Assembly (NCBI GenBank): GCA_902596355.1
Contig: CACJTS010000005.1
Span: forward strand, 23,373 to 87,372
DNA from: an uncultured Pelagibacteraceae bacterium
GTDB lineage: Bacteria > Pseudomonadota > Alphaproteobacteria > Pelagibacterales > Pelagibacteraceae
Reading direction: 5' to 3'
Length of the DNA stretch: 64,000 nt
Of the stretch, positions 26,690 through 35,161 are shown piece after piece. Within the stretch, counting starts at the first letter, position 1; every line of letters starts with the position of its first letter. The position numbers and the translations under genes were made by a program. The notes beneath the pieces are model-generated. The model was not told the DNA's origin and made no database searches. It was given only the letters and a program-made list of their open reading frames with translations.

Positions 26690-27314
26690 TAAATATTTTT
26701 TCGTCAATAAAAGCATTAAACGAAACAGATCTTCTTTCCTCATCAGTTCCATAAAATGGATATACTGCATGCATAAGATAATGTGGAAAAAAATAAAAAT
26801 AACCAACTTCTGGAGTTATACTTAAACTTGAACCTGATAAAAATTGTTTAGAACCATGAAGAAGTTCTATTTTCCCATTTTTATTATATTTTTTATTTTT
26901 TTGTGGGTTGTTACCTAAAGAGCTTGGAACTTTTAAATATCCTACTCCTGAAATATGTCCTCCATGCCAATGAACAGGATTATATTCATTTTGAAATTGT
27001 CTCACTACCCATGATTTAATCATTTTAAATTCTTTAATTTCTTTATTTTCAGATATTTTTATCCAACTGGAAACAGAAGAAGCTAAAAATTTTAGAAAAC
27101 CTGATGAAGATAAAAAATTTTCTTCTAATTTAAACTCTTGAGTAACATGACCAGCTAATGTATTGCCATTATCTAAGTCTTCACTTTTCTTTTTATCTAA
27201 AATAATATTTTCTATATATTTATTTAAACTATCAATTAAATCATTTGGAATTTTTACCCTCGCTATTGAGGGGCCAAAGGGCTTAATTACTTTTAGTTCG
27301 TTATTTTGACTCAT
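26673..27314 (-). CDS. Putative 2OG-Fe(II) oxygenase (TIGR02466-like)
   Basis: This 213-aa protein has VHWHGGHISGVGYLKVP in the middle with candidate iron-binding His residues, and FPHYLMHAVYPF followed by RRSVSFNAF at the end, matching a family of small 2OG oxygenases also found in marine phages. The substrate is unknown. It sits between hisI and DUF2237 on the minus strand, with a 48-base gap to hisI. Confidence 0.75.
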   Translation of the reverse strand: MSQNNELKVIKPFGPSIARVKIPNDLIDSLNKYIENIILDKKKSEDLDNGNTLAGHVTQEFKLEENFLSSSGFLKFLASSVSSWIKISENKEIKEFKMIKSWVVRQFQNEYNPVHWHGGHISGVGYLKVPSSLGNNPQKNKKYNKNGKIELLHGSKQFLSGSSLSITPEVGYFYFFPHYLMHAVYPFYGTDEERRSVSFNAFIDEKIFNVYSN

Positions 27315-27362
27315 TAGAAAACTATGATGAAAATTATATAATATAAATTATCTTTATCCTAT

Positions 27363-27830
27363 TTAAATTTTTGTAGGATTTGGTTGGCCTTTATAAACTT
27401 CTTCCGGATCGAATTTTTTTTCTTTTTCAAGAAATTTCATTTCTATTTTTCTTCCATTCTCAATTGGTCCCATAGGAATAGATCTATAAAAGCATGATCT
27501 GTAACCAACATGACAACTAGCTCCATCGCCAATATCAACTGTTAACCATATAGAGTCTTGATCATCATCAATTCTGATTTCTGTAACTTTTTGAGTGAAC
27601 CCACTCGTTTTACCTTTATGCCAAATAGCTTTTCTAGATCTGCTAAAATAATGTGCTTCTTTAGTTTCAATTGTCTTTTTAAGAGCTTCCACATTCATAT
27701 ATCCATGCATTAAAATATCTTTAGTTTTTGAACACATAGTAATTACTGGAATTAACCCATCATTATCAAATTTAGGTGAGAGTAGATTTCCTTCCTCGAT
27801 ATCGTAGATATTTTCTCTTTTTTTGAACAT
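27363..27830 (-). CDS. hisI: Phosphoribosyl-AMP cyclohydrolase
   Basis: This 155-aa enzyme of histidine biosynthesis opens the adenine ring of phosphoribosyl-AMP. HGYMNVEALKKTIETKEAHYFSRSRKAIWHKGKTSG, the DDDQDSIWLTVD metal site and GASCHVGYRSCFYR with zinc Cys residues are all present. It is somewhat longer than minimal HisI because of a C-terminal extension. Divergent from folE across 77 bases. It is the only early his gene here; hisN is at 60226. Confidence 0.93.
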   Translation of the reverse strand: MFKKRENIYDIEEGNLLSPKFDNDGLIPVITMCSKTKDILMHGYMNVEALKKTIETKEAHYFSRSRKAIWHKGKTSGFTQKVTEIRIDDDQDSIWLTVDIGDGASCHVGYRSCFYRSIPMGPIENGRKIEMKFLEKEKKFDPEEVYKGQPNPTKI

Positions 27831-27907
27831 ATGCGGTGACTATGTAGCACATATATCAATATATTAAATATTTTTAAAATGAAGTAATTACTGTATAAAA
27901 AGACGCT
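27831..27907. promoter_or_regulatory. Divergent promoter region of hisI and folE
   Basis: This 77-base A/T-rich gap must carry start signals for both genes. I see candidate -10-like A/T blocks but no clear inverted repeat or riboswitch. Confidence 0.35.
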
Positions 27908-28528
27908 ATGAAATTAGTAAAAGACACAGATAACAAGAACTTAGACATAAAAAAAGTTTCTGACAAAGAAGCTGAAGAAGCTATAAGAACTATTTTATCT
28001 TGGATGGGTGAGGATCCTAAAAGAGAGGGATTGTTAGAAACCCCTAAAAGAGTTGTAAAAGCTTTTAAAGAATATTTTCAAGGTTACAGTGAGGACGCAA
28101 AAAAAGTATTAGATAAAACTTTTGGTGATGTTGAAGGTTATAGCGATATGGTTGTTCAAAAAAATATTTCTGTTCAAAGTCACTGCGAACATCACATGGC
28201 TCCAATTATTGGAAAAGCTCATGTTGCTTACATACCAAATGAAAGAGTTGTAGGGTTGAGTAAAATTGCAAGAGTTGTTGAAATATTTTCAAAAAGATTG
28301 CAAACACAAGAAAGATTAACTGTTCAGATAGCAAATACACTTATGGAAGCTCTAGATGCAAAAGGTGTAGCAGTTACAATTGATTCAACTCATCAGTGTA
28401 TGACTATGAGGGGTATTAAAAAAGAACAAGCAACGACAGTAACTAATTTTTACTTAGGTCAATTTAAGGAAGATTTAAGTTATCAAAATAGATATTTACG
28501 ATTTATCAGCACTACGTTAAAAGACTAG
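27908..28528 (+). CDS. folE: GTP cyclohydrolase I
   Basis: This 206-aa enzyme makes dihydroneopterin triphosphate, the first step to tetrahydrofolate. Zinc and catalytic blocks are seen: SHCEHHMAPIIGKAHVAYIP, VGLSKIARVVEIFSKRLQTQERLT and STHQCMTMRG. Length fits type I FolE. The THF supply suits the many folate-linked demethylases in this window. The next gene begins one base after the stop, with a GTG. Confidence 0.95.
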   Translation: MKLVKDTDNKNLDIKKVSDKEAEEAIRTILSWMGEDPKREGLLETPKRVVKAFKEYFQGYSEDAKKVLDKTFGDVEGYSDMVVQKNISVQSHCEHHMAPIIGKAHVAYIPNERVVGLSKIARVVEIFSKRLQTQERLTVQIANTLMEALDAKGVAVTIDSTHQCMTMRGIKKEQATTVTNFYLGQFKEDLSYQNRYLRFISTTLKD

Positions 28529-28529
28529 T

Positions 28530-29531
28530 GTGTCTGATCAATTTAAAGCATTAGTCCTTAATCAAGAGGGTGAAAAATTTTCACGTGAAGTAAAGCTTTT
28601 AGATAAAAGTTTTTTAAAACATGGGGATGTAACTGTAAAAGTAGATTATTCTGACCTTAATTTTAAAGATGGAATGATTTTAAAAAATGGTGGAAGATTA
28701 GTTAAAGAGTTTCCACATATTCCAGGAATAGATTTTTCAGGAAAAATTATTGAAAGTGAAAATTCAAAATTTAAAGAAGGAGATGAGGTAATTTTAACAG
28801 GATTTAGAGTTGGAGAAATATTTTTTGGTGGGTATTCACAAATTGCAAAAGTAAGTGGAGATTTTTTAATAAAAAAACCTGATAGCTTAACAACTAAACA
28901 AGCCATGATTTTAGGTACAGCAGGTTTTACTTCATTAATGAGTGCTTTTGCAATTCAAGCAAGAGAAAGTATTTTGCTGGGTGAAAAAGTTAATGACGTT
29001 TTAGTAACAGGTGCAACTGGAGGAGTTGGTAGTGTGGCAGTTATGGTTTTAACTAAAATGGGATACATGGTTTCTGCTGTTACTGGAAAAGACTCAAAAT
29101 CAGATTATTTAAAATCATTAGGTGCAAAAAACATTATAAATAGGGCTGAATTTGATAAAGATCCACGACCAATAGACAAAGGTTTATGGGATGGTGTAGT
29201 AGATACAGTTGGAGGGAAAATTTTGGCAAATGCAATCGCTCAAACAAAATCTAATGGAATAATAGCTGTTTGTGGAAATGCAAACAGTAATGAACTGAAT
29301 ACAAATTTATTACCATTTATGCTGAGAGGTATTAAAGTTTGGGGTATGGACTCCGCTAATTGCAGTATAAGAAGAAGAGGTTTTATTTGGGGAGAAGCTT
29401 CAAAATTAATTGATTTTAATATATTAGAAAAATCTGTTTTAACAGTCAGTTTGGAAGAATTAATTCAAACTTACCCAAAAATTTTAAAAGGTGAAATTTC
29501 AGGCAGAGTTTTAGTTGATTTGAATAAATAA
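28530..29531 (+). CDS. acuI: Acrylyl-CoA reductase-type zinc-less alcohol dehydrogenase family protein
   Basis: This 333-aa MDR-superfamily protein of the YhdH/AcuI type starts at GTG. KVDYSDLNFKDGM, PHIPGIDFSGKI, GTAGFTSLMSAFAI and the NADPH motif VTGATGGVGSVAV match AcuI, which reduces toxic acryloyl-CoA to propionyl-CoA and is common in DMSP users. The substrate call is by family. It is followed by a LysR gene in TAATG, a probable local regulator. Confidence 0.82.
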   Translation: MSDQFKALVLNQEGEKFSREVKLLDKSFLKHGDVTVKVDYSDLNFKDGMILKNGGRLVKEFPHIPGIDFSGKIIESENSKFKEGDEVILTGFRVGEIFFGGYSQIAKVSGDFLIKKPDSLTTKQAMILGTAGFTSLMSAFAIQARESILLGEKVNDVLVTGATGGVGSVAVMVLTKMGYMVSAVTGKDSKSDYLKSLGAKNIINRAEFDKDPRPIDKGLWDGVVDTVGGKILANAIAQTKSNGIIAVCGNANSNELNTNLLPFMLRGIKVWGMDSANCSIRRRGFIWGEASKLIDFNILEKSVLTVSLEELIQTYPKILKGEISGRVLVDLNK

Positions 29532-30418
29532 TGGATTGGGATAAATTAAAAATTTTTCATGCTGTAGCAGAAGCTGGTAGTTTTACTAATGCTACTGTAA
29601 ATTTAAATCTTAGCCAATCGGCTATTAGTAGACAAATTCAATCATTAGAACAAGATTTAAAAGTTCAATTATTTGAAAGACATGCAAGAGGATTAACGCT
29701 AACAGAAAATGGTGAATATGTTTTTAAAACAGCTCATGAAGTAATAAGCAAACTTAAAGAAGTGGAGACTTCATTAGGAGATCAAAAAAGCAAACCAACA
29801 GGCAAATTAACAATTACAACTGTTAGAAGTTTCGGAACTCACTGGTTGACACCTAGAATTCAAGAATTTATGAGGCTTAATCCAGAAATTGAAATCGAAT
29901 TAGTTTTTGATGATAAAGAATTAGATTTAAGTACACGACAAGCTGATATTGGAATTTTTATGAGAAGACCAAAACAGCTTAATTATATTCAAAAAAAATT
30001 AGTCGATATTAAGTATTACATTTATGGATCAAATAAATACTTAGAAAAAAATGGTATGCCAAAAACAGTTAACGATTTAAATAAACATAAGTTCATTTCT
30101 TTTGGAAAAGGTGCCCCTTCACCAGTTTACAATCCTGATTGGGCATTAAAAATAGGAATGCATGATGGAAAAAAACGTAAATCTATTATGAAAGTTAATA
30201 GTGTTAGTGGCTTGTTGTACGGTGTTGAGTCTGGTGTTGGATTAGCTGCACTACCTGAATATTTGGTATCGAATACGAGCAATATAATTAAAGTACTACC
30301 AAAAGTAGAGGGACCTATAACAGAAGCACATTTTGTGTACCCGCAATCCTTAAAAAATACTGCCAGAGTCCAAGCGTTCAGAAATTTCTTATTTAGTAAA
30401 ATAGGCGACTGGAAATAG
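29531..30418 (+). CDS. LysR-family transcriptional regulator
   Basis: This 295-aa regulator has a winged helix-turn-helix at residues 18-60 (NLSQSAISRQIQSLEQDLKV, ERHARGLTLTENG) and a C-terminal periplasmic-binding-like effector domain. It overlaps the acuI stop by one base. LysR proteins usually control neighbouring genes, so acuI or folE-acuI are candidate targets; the iron operon downstream has its own Fur-like box. Confidence 0.88.
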   Translation: MDWDKLKIFHAVAEAGSFTNATVNLNLSQSAISRQIQSLEQDLKVQLFERHARGLTLTENGEYVFKTAHEVISKLKEVETSLGDQKSKPTGKLTITTVRSFGTHWLTPRIQEFMRLNPEIEIELVFDDKELDLSTRQADIGIFMRRPKQLNYIQKKLVDIKYYIYGSNKYLEKNGMPKTVNDLNKHKFISFGKGAPSPVYNPDWALKIGMHDGKKRKSIMKVNSVSGLLYGVESGVGLAALPEYLVSNTSNIIKVLPKVEGPITEAHFVYPQSLKNTARVQAFRNFLFSKIGDWK

Positions 30419-30476
30419 AGACTACTAAAATCCCATATAATAATAACAAATATATGATATGCGACATTATTGCGAT

Positions 30477-30507
30477 TGATAATCATTCTCATTGCGAATA
30501 GTTCTCA
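30477..30507 (+). promoter_or_regulatory. Tandem Fur-like box ahead of the iron transport operon
   Basis: TGATAATCATTCTCA (30477-30491) differs at one base from the 7-1-7 Fur site TGATAATCATTATCA. One base further on, a second, weaker copy (TGCGAATAGTTCTCA, 30493-30507) follows. Both lie 33 to 63 bases upstream of the fbpA ATG, where they would block transcription under iron sufficiency. RirA or Irr control would need other motifs, which I do not see. Confidence 0.65.
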
Positions 30508-30539
30508 TTCTCAAAAATAACGTAAATTTAAGGATAAAT

Positions 30540-31568
30540 ATGAAAAAAATATCAATTTTAGCATTGATAATGTCTTTATTTGTTTCAGCTTTTGCTATTG
30601 CAAATGAAGTGAATGTATTCAATGCAAGACATTACAAAGCTGATGCTGAAATGTATGGAAAATTTACAGCAGCTACAGGGATTAAAGTAAATTTAATAAA
30701 TGGTAAATCGGGAGCCTTAGAAAAAAGAATAGCCGAAGAAGGAGCAGATTCTTCAGCTGATCTTTATATAACTGCGGATGCTGGAAGATGTGGCGCAATG
30801 GAAGCCAAAGGTTTGCTTCAAGGTGGATTATCATCTGCAACAATTAAAGCATCTGTTCCGAAAAACTTTAGAACTAATAAGTGGGTTGGAGTAGCAAAAA
30901 GAGCAAGAATTATTTATTACTCACCTGAAAGAGTTAGTGGTGCTGAATTATCAGGTTTAACTTATGAAGGTTTAGCCGATCCAAAATGGAAAGGTAGATT
31001 GGTAATAAGAAAATCTAGTAACATCTATAACAAATCTCTTGTAGCTTCATTAATTGAAAATAATGGAAAAAAAGCTACATCTGAATGGGCAAAGGGAGTT
31101 GTAGCTAATATGGCAAGAACTCCAAAAGGTAATGATAGAGCGCAGATTATGGCAGTAGCTGCAGGAGAAGCTGATATTGCTGTAGCAAATACTTATTATC
31201 TTGCTCTAATGTTATCTGGAAATAAAGGAGCTGAACAACAAGCGGCTGCAAAAAAAGTTAAAGCGTTTTTCCCTAATCAACAAGGTAGAGGTACACACAT
31301 GAATATTAGTTGTGCTGCCCTTGTTAAAGGTGCGCCTAACAAAGCCAATGCGATTGCACTTGTTGACTTTTTATTATCACCAGAATCCCAGGAACACTTT
31401 ACGAACAATACGTTTGAGTTTCCAATGATAGGTGGTGTTTCTCCAAGTCCATTAGTAGTAAATAATTTAGGGTTAGATTTTAAACAGGATTTAGCAACTA
31501 AAGTTTCTAGTTATGGAAAAAATCAAGCTGCTGCATTAGAAGTTATGACAGCTGCTGGTTGGAAGTAA
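30540..31568 (+). CDS. fbpA: Iron(III) ABC transporter substrate-binding protein
   Basis: This 342-aa periplasmic protein has a signal peptide (MKKISILALIMSLFVSAFAI). The mature part follows the FbpA/FutA pattern: NVFNARHYKADAEMYGKF, GADSSADLYITADAGR, RTNKWVGVAKRARIIYYSPERV, and RAQIMAVAAGEADIAVANTYYLALM with the tyrosines that bind ferric iron. I start at 30540, where AGGA lies 6 bases upstream and the signal peptide begins; an ATG 48 bases earlier falls in the operator region. Likely regulated by Fur through the tandem box. Confidence 0.92.
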   Translation: MKKISILALIMSLFVSAFAIANEVNVFNARHYKADAEMYGKFTAATGIKVNLINGKSGALEKRIAEEGADSSADLYITADAGRCGAMEAKGLLQGGLSSATIKASVPKNFRTNKWVGVAKRARIIYYSPERVSGAELSGLTYEGLADPKWKGRLVIRKSSNIYNKSLVASLIENNGKKATSEWAKGVVANMARTPKGNDRAQIMAVAAGEADIAVANTYYLALMLSGNKGAEQQAAAKKVKAFFPNQQGRGTHMNISCAALVKGAPNKANAIALVDFLLSPESQEHFTNNTFEFPMIGGVSPSPLVVNNLGLDFKQDLATKVSSYGKNQAAALEVMTAAGWK

Positions 31569-31574
31569 CAATTA

Positions 31575-31760
31575 GTGAAAAAGAATTTATTTAACTCTGG
31601 TTTAAATAATTCTTCTGATACGAGTGGCTCACTTGAGGGTCAGATAACATGTGGGCCATGCTCGTCAGAGGTTGAAAAAATGCAGAGTAAAATAAATAAT
31701 AGAAAATTATCAGAGATTGAAAAAGAAGAGGCTCTAGACATCCTCACTCCTTTTAAATGA
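31575..31760 (+). CDS. Small CGPC protein, 61 aa
   Basis: The start is GTG, 6 bases after fbpA. The soluble Ser/Asn-rich N-terminus leads to TCGPCSSEVEKM (CGPC near residue 26), then a charged helix. CxxC suggests a thioredoxin-like or metal-binding site without the fold. Its place between fbpA and a peroxiredoxin makes a redox or iron link plausible. Family not recognised. Confidence 0.5.
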   Translation: MKKNLFNSGLNNSSDTSGSLEGQITCGPCSSEVEKMQSKINNRKLSEIEKEEALDILTPFK

Positions 31761-31780
31761 TGATATATTTTTTTAGACGG

Positions 31781-31836
31781 TGCCCACGTCACTCTCCTCT
31801 AGGATCTTTACCCTTTCCTAGAAATTGTCGTGGGCA
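31781..31836 (+). ncRNA. Structured RNA leader between fbpA unit and peroxiredoxin
   Basis: An outer perfect 8-bp G/C-rich stem (31781-31788 TGCCCACG with 31829-31836 CGTGGGCA) encloses an inner perfect 7-bp stem (31798-31804 TCTAGGA with 31816-31822 TCCTAGA) with an 11-base loop. It ends 10 bases before the peroxiredoxin ATG, which has no other ribosome binding site, and is followed by A rather than T on the plus strand. It may be a cis-regulatory leader, a processing site or a mRNA-end protector. It matches no family I know. Confidence 0.6.
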
Positions 31837-31846
31837 TTAAAAAATT

Positions 31847-32392
31847 ATGATTGAAGGATTTAAAATACCGCAAGTAAATTTTAGGATTAGAGAAGGTGAC
31901 ACTTCAGATAATGAAATTGCTTGTGCAATTGGAGGAAAGTGGACAAATAAGTCTACTGATGATTTTTTTAAAAACAAAAGAGTAATTTTGTTTAGTTTAC
32001 CTGGTGCTTTTACACCCACATGTTCTTCTCAACAATTACCTGGATTTGAAAAAAATGCTGAGGAATTAAAAAAATTGGGCATTGAAGAAATTTATTGTTG
32101 TTCGGTAAATGACTCTTATGTAATGAATGCTTGGGTGAAAAAGATGAATATTTACAATGTAAAAGTAATCCCAGACGGATCGGGGCTTTTTACAAAATAT
32201 ATGGGGATGTTGATCTCTAAAGACCACGATGGATTTGGTCAAAGAAGTTGGAGATATATGGCAGTTATTAATAATGGTATTGTTGAAAAATGGTGGCAAG
32301 AGCCAGGAATTAATAATTCAGGCTCAGATGATGACCCGTATGTAGAAACGACACCTGAAAATATATTGAAATATCTTTCTGCTTCAAAGTAA
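31847..32392 (+). CDS. Peroxiredoxin (Prx5/redoxin type)
   Basis: This 181-aa thiol peroxidase has the peroxidatic motif PGAFTPTCSSQQLPGFE with Cys near residue 59. Family members reduce H2O2 and organic peroxides with thioredoxin, glutathione or glutaredoxin. SVNDSYVMNAWVKK and DGSGLFTKYMGM fit the Prx5 subgroup. It lies inside an iron-uptake operon, which would couple peroxide defence with iron import. Confidence 0.9.
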   Translation: MIEGFKIPQVNFRIREGDTSDNEIACAIGGKWTNKSTDDFFKNKRVILFSLPGAFTPTCSSQQLPGFEKNAEELKKLGIEEIYCCSVNDSYVMNAWVKKMNIYNVKVIPDGSGLFTKYMGMLISKDHDGFGQRSWRYMAVINNGIVEKWWQEPGINNSGSDDDPYVETTPENILKYLSASK

Positions 32393-32432
32393 AATCATAT
32401 CAAAAAATTTTTTTTATATTATAAAATCCTTT

Positions 32433-34058
32433 GTGTTAAAAAATTTAAATATATGGTTCCTATCCTCTTTTCTAGTTTCTATTGGTGTGCTAATTCCAAT
32501 CATTACAGTTTTTTTTAGTTTTTTTGAGGAAACTTCTAATTATTATCAAATATTAAAAGATACTTTTTTATTTGAATATATTTTAAACTCCTTCATTTTA
32601 TTAACATGTGTTTTGGTCCTAACATTTATAATAGGTACTTCATGTGCATATCTAGTTTCTTTTTATAAATTTCCTTTTAGCAATTTTTTTAAATGGTCAC
32701 TTATACTTGCTTTTGCTGTACCCCCATATATTTATGCATATTCTTTGACAGCTTTTTTTGAAAATTATGGCACAGCTTTTACAATTTTAACGAATTTATT
32801 TGGAGAAGGTGAATATAACAAACATATACCAAAGTTTGATGGTCTTTTAGGAGCAGTACTTTCTCTTTCATTCTCATTATTCGCCTATGTATATATTCTT
32901 TCTAGGGCATCATTTTTATATCAATCTCAAAACCTAATTGATTTAGGGAGAAGTTTAGGTTTTTCTAAATTTAAATCTTTATATTCTTTGATATTACCAG
33001 CAGCTAGACCAGCCATTGTAGCTGGATTATCTCTTGTTGCAATGGAAACTTTAGCTGAGTTCGGTGCTGTTGATTTTTTCTCAATTAATACTTTAACTAC
33101 AGGAATTTATAATTCCTGGATTACTTTTGATGATTTAGCTTTTTCAAATAGACTTTCGTTTTTCTTATTAATATTTATATTCGCTTGTTTTATAATTGAA
33201 AATTTTTCTAGAAAAAAAGCTAAATATCATTTTAATTCTAAAGGTGGATTTAAACACAAAGAAAAGATTACTTTACATGGAAAAAAATCTTTTTTTGCAT
33301 TTGTTTTTTGCTTAATGATTTTCTTTTTAAGTTTTTTATTCCCATTAAGTCAAATGTTGTATTGGACAATAAAGTTTCCGAAAAATCTTTTTGATTTAGA
33401 TGTAATCTCACTTACTTTAAATACGATTTATTTGGTTGTTTTATCTAGTCTGGTATTGATTTTATTTTCTTTAATTTCAAATTATGGAAATAGAGTATCT
33501 AGAAATAAATTTTTAAACTTTTTATCTACAATATCTATTTCAGGATATGCTATTCCAGGTGTTATTTTAGCTGTAGCATTTATTTCGTTTGTAGCCTGGT
33601 TTGATGAAAATATTGTTAAATCTTTAGGTTTTTTATCTATTAAAAAAATCTTTATTGGTTCTATACTTGGATTGGTAATAGTTTACTTTGTTAGATTCTA
33701 TTCATTAGCCTTTAATGGAATTAAATCAGGTTATGAAAAAATAAACATTTCAGTTGATGAAAGTTCATATTTACTTGGCTATTCAAAACAAAAGACTTTT
33801 TTAAATATTCATGTACCTTTTTTAAGAAATTCACTTTTATTTGTGGCTATATTAGTTTCTTTAGAAATTATAAGAGAATTGCCAATAACTCTTATTTTAA
33901 GACCATTTAATTTTGAAACTTTTGCCACTACAGCCTACATATCTGCATCTGAGGATTTATTAGAAGCCGCAGCAGTTCCCTCACTTTTTTTAATTTTAAT
34001 TGCAACTTTGTTTATTATGTTTACATCTAAATATGTTTTGAGAGAAAATGAAGAATAA
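32433..34058 (+). CDS. fbpB: Iron(III) ABC transporter permease
   Basis: This 541-aa protein has about twelve membrane spans in two fused permease halves, the FbpB/SfuB plan. Each half has an EAA-type loop: DLGRSLGFSKFKSLYSLILP near residue 170 and DESSYLLGYSKQKTFLNIHVP near 440. It starts at GTG 40 bases after the peroxiredoxin and overlaps the ATPase gene by 11 bases. Confidence 0.92.
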   Translation: MLKNLNIWFLSSFLVSIGVLIPIITVFFSFFEETSNYYQILKDTFLFEYILNSFILLTCVLVLTFIIGTSCAYLVSFYKFPFSNFFKWSLILAFAVPPYIYAYSLTAFFENYGTAFTILTNLFGEGEYNKHIPKFDGLLGAVLSLSFSLFAYVYILSRASFLYQSQNLIDLGRSLGFSKFKSLYSLILPAARPAIVAGLSLVAMETLAEFGAVDFFSINTLTTGIYNSWITFDDLAFSNRLSFFLLIFIFACFIIENFSRKKAKYHFNSKGGFKHKEKITLHGKKSFFAFVFCLMIFFLSFLFPLSQMLYWTIKFPKNLFDLDVISLTLNTIYLVVLSSLVLILFSLISNYGNRVSRNKFLNFLSTISISGYAIPGVILAVAFISFVAWFDENIVKSLGFLSIKKIFIGSILGLVIVYFVRFYSLAFNGIKSGYEKINISVDESSYLLGYSKQKTFLNIHVPFLRNSLLFVAILVSLEIIRELPITLILRPFNFETFATTAYISASEDLLEAAAVPSLFLILIATLFIMFTSKYVLRENEE

Positions 34059-35112
34059 TTTTTTAGAAATTAGTAATGTTGATTTTACAATTGGTGGAAA
34101 AATAAAAGTTAAGAATGTTTCTTTTGTAATCGAAAATAAAGGAGAAACTATATGTATTTTAGGTCCTTCAGGAATTGGGAAAACAACTGTATTAAGAACA
34201 ATAGCCGGTTTAGAAAAAATTTATAAGGGAACAATCAAATTAAATGGTAGATTAATATCGTCTAAAGATCAACATGTAGAGCCAGAGCACAGAAATGTAT
34301 CTTTAGCATTCCAAGATAATAGCTTGTTCCCACATTATACAGTCGAAAAAAATATTTTATTAGGTTCTGAAAAAAACAAAGGAAAAAAGAAAAAAAAAAT
34401 TAATTTTAAAGAAATAATAAATTTGCTTGATATAAACAAGATACTTAAAAAATATCCTCACGAAATAAGTGCTGGTGAGTCTCAAAGAGCTTCACTTGCT
34501 AGATCATTGTTAACACAACCTGATCTTTTACTTTTAGACGAACCATTATCAAATGTTGATCAAAGTTTCAAAGAAGAGATACAAATAAGATTAAAAAAAA
34601 TATTAAATAAATTGAAAATTACAACAATAATTGTAACACATGACTCATACGAAGCTTTTTATCTTGGAAACAAATGTGCAATTATACTAGATGGCCAGGT
34701 AAAACAGTATGATGATCCTTACAATGTTTATCATTTTCCAAATTCTATCGAAGTAGTAAACTTCTTAAATCGAGGTATTTTAATTCCCGCGAAAGTTAGG
34801 GATGAAAATACTTTAGAGAATGATGATTTAGGAACTATTAAAGGTAATTTTATTAAACATTATCCAAAAGGTTCAAATGTAAAATTATTATTACAACCTG
34901 AGGATCTAGAGCACGATGATAAAAGTAATTTAAAATTAGAAGTAGTAGATAGAAAATTTAGAGGAACTAATTTTATATATACATTAAAAACAAGTAGCAA
35001 CTTACTTATACCAGTTTTTGTTCACTCTCACCACGAACATCAACACGAGGCTGATGAAAAGTTTGGAATTAAAAGACCGATTCATATTGATCATATAGTA
35101 TGTTTTAATTAA
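34048..35112 (+). CDS. fbpC: Iron(III) ABC transporter ATP-binding protein
   Basis: This 354-aa ATPase has Walker A GPSGIGKTT, signature ISAGESQRASLARSL (SAGES in place of the usual SGGQ), Walker B LLLLDEPLSNVD and the switch His in VTHD. The C-terminal regulatory domain ends in a His-rich stretch (HSHHEHQHE, residues 326-334) that could sense or touch metal. It is the last gene of the iron operon, followed by a weak terminator. Confidence 0.92.
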   Translation: MKNNFLEISNVDFTIGGKIKVKNVSFVIENKGETICILGPSGIGKTTVLRTIAGLEKIYKGTIKLNGRLISSKDQHVEPEHRNVSLAFQDNSLFPHYTVEKNILLGSEKNKGKKKKKINFKEIINLLDINKILKKYPHEISAGESQRASLARSLLTQPDLLLLDEPLSNVDQSFKEEIQIRLKKILNKLKITTIIVTHDSYEAFYLGNKCAIILDGQVKQYDDPYNVYHFPNSIEVVNFLNRGILIPAKVRDENTLENDDLGTIKGNFIKHYPKGSNVKLLLQPEDLEHDDKSNLKLEVVDRKFRGTNFIYTLKTSSNLLIPVFVHSHHEHQHEADEKFGIKRPIHIDHIVCFN

Positions 35113-35123
35113 AATTTATAAAG

Positions 35124-35149
35124 TATTACAATAGTAATATTTTTATTTT
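35124..35149 (+). terminator. Probable Rho-independent terminator after fbpC
   Basis: A 6-bp stem (TATTAC/GTAATA) with a 4-base loop is followed by a run of T with one A. The stem has only one G/C pair, so it is weak, but the position 11 bases after the fbpC stop is right. Confidence 0.4.
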
Positions 35150-35161
35150 GATTGAGATCTA

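Noticed and set aside
26690..26806. Longer N-terminus for the DUF2237 protein
   Set aside because: Those 39 residues lie in another frame of the upstream oxygenase gene and precede the family's usual start.
30492..30539. Upstream ATG for fbpA
   Set aside because: It lies inside the Fur-like operator and would place 16 residues before a normal signal peptide.
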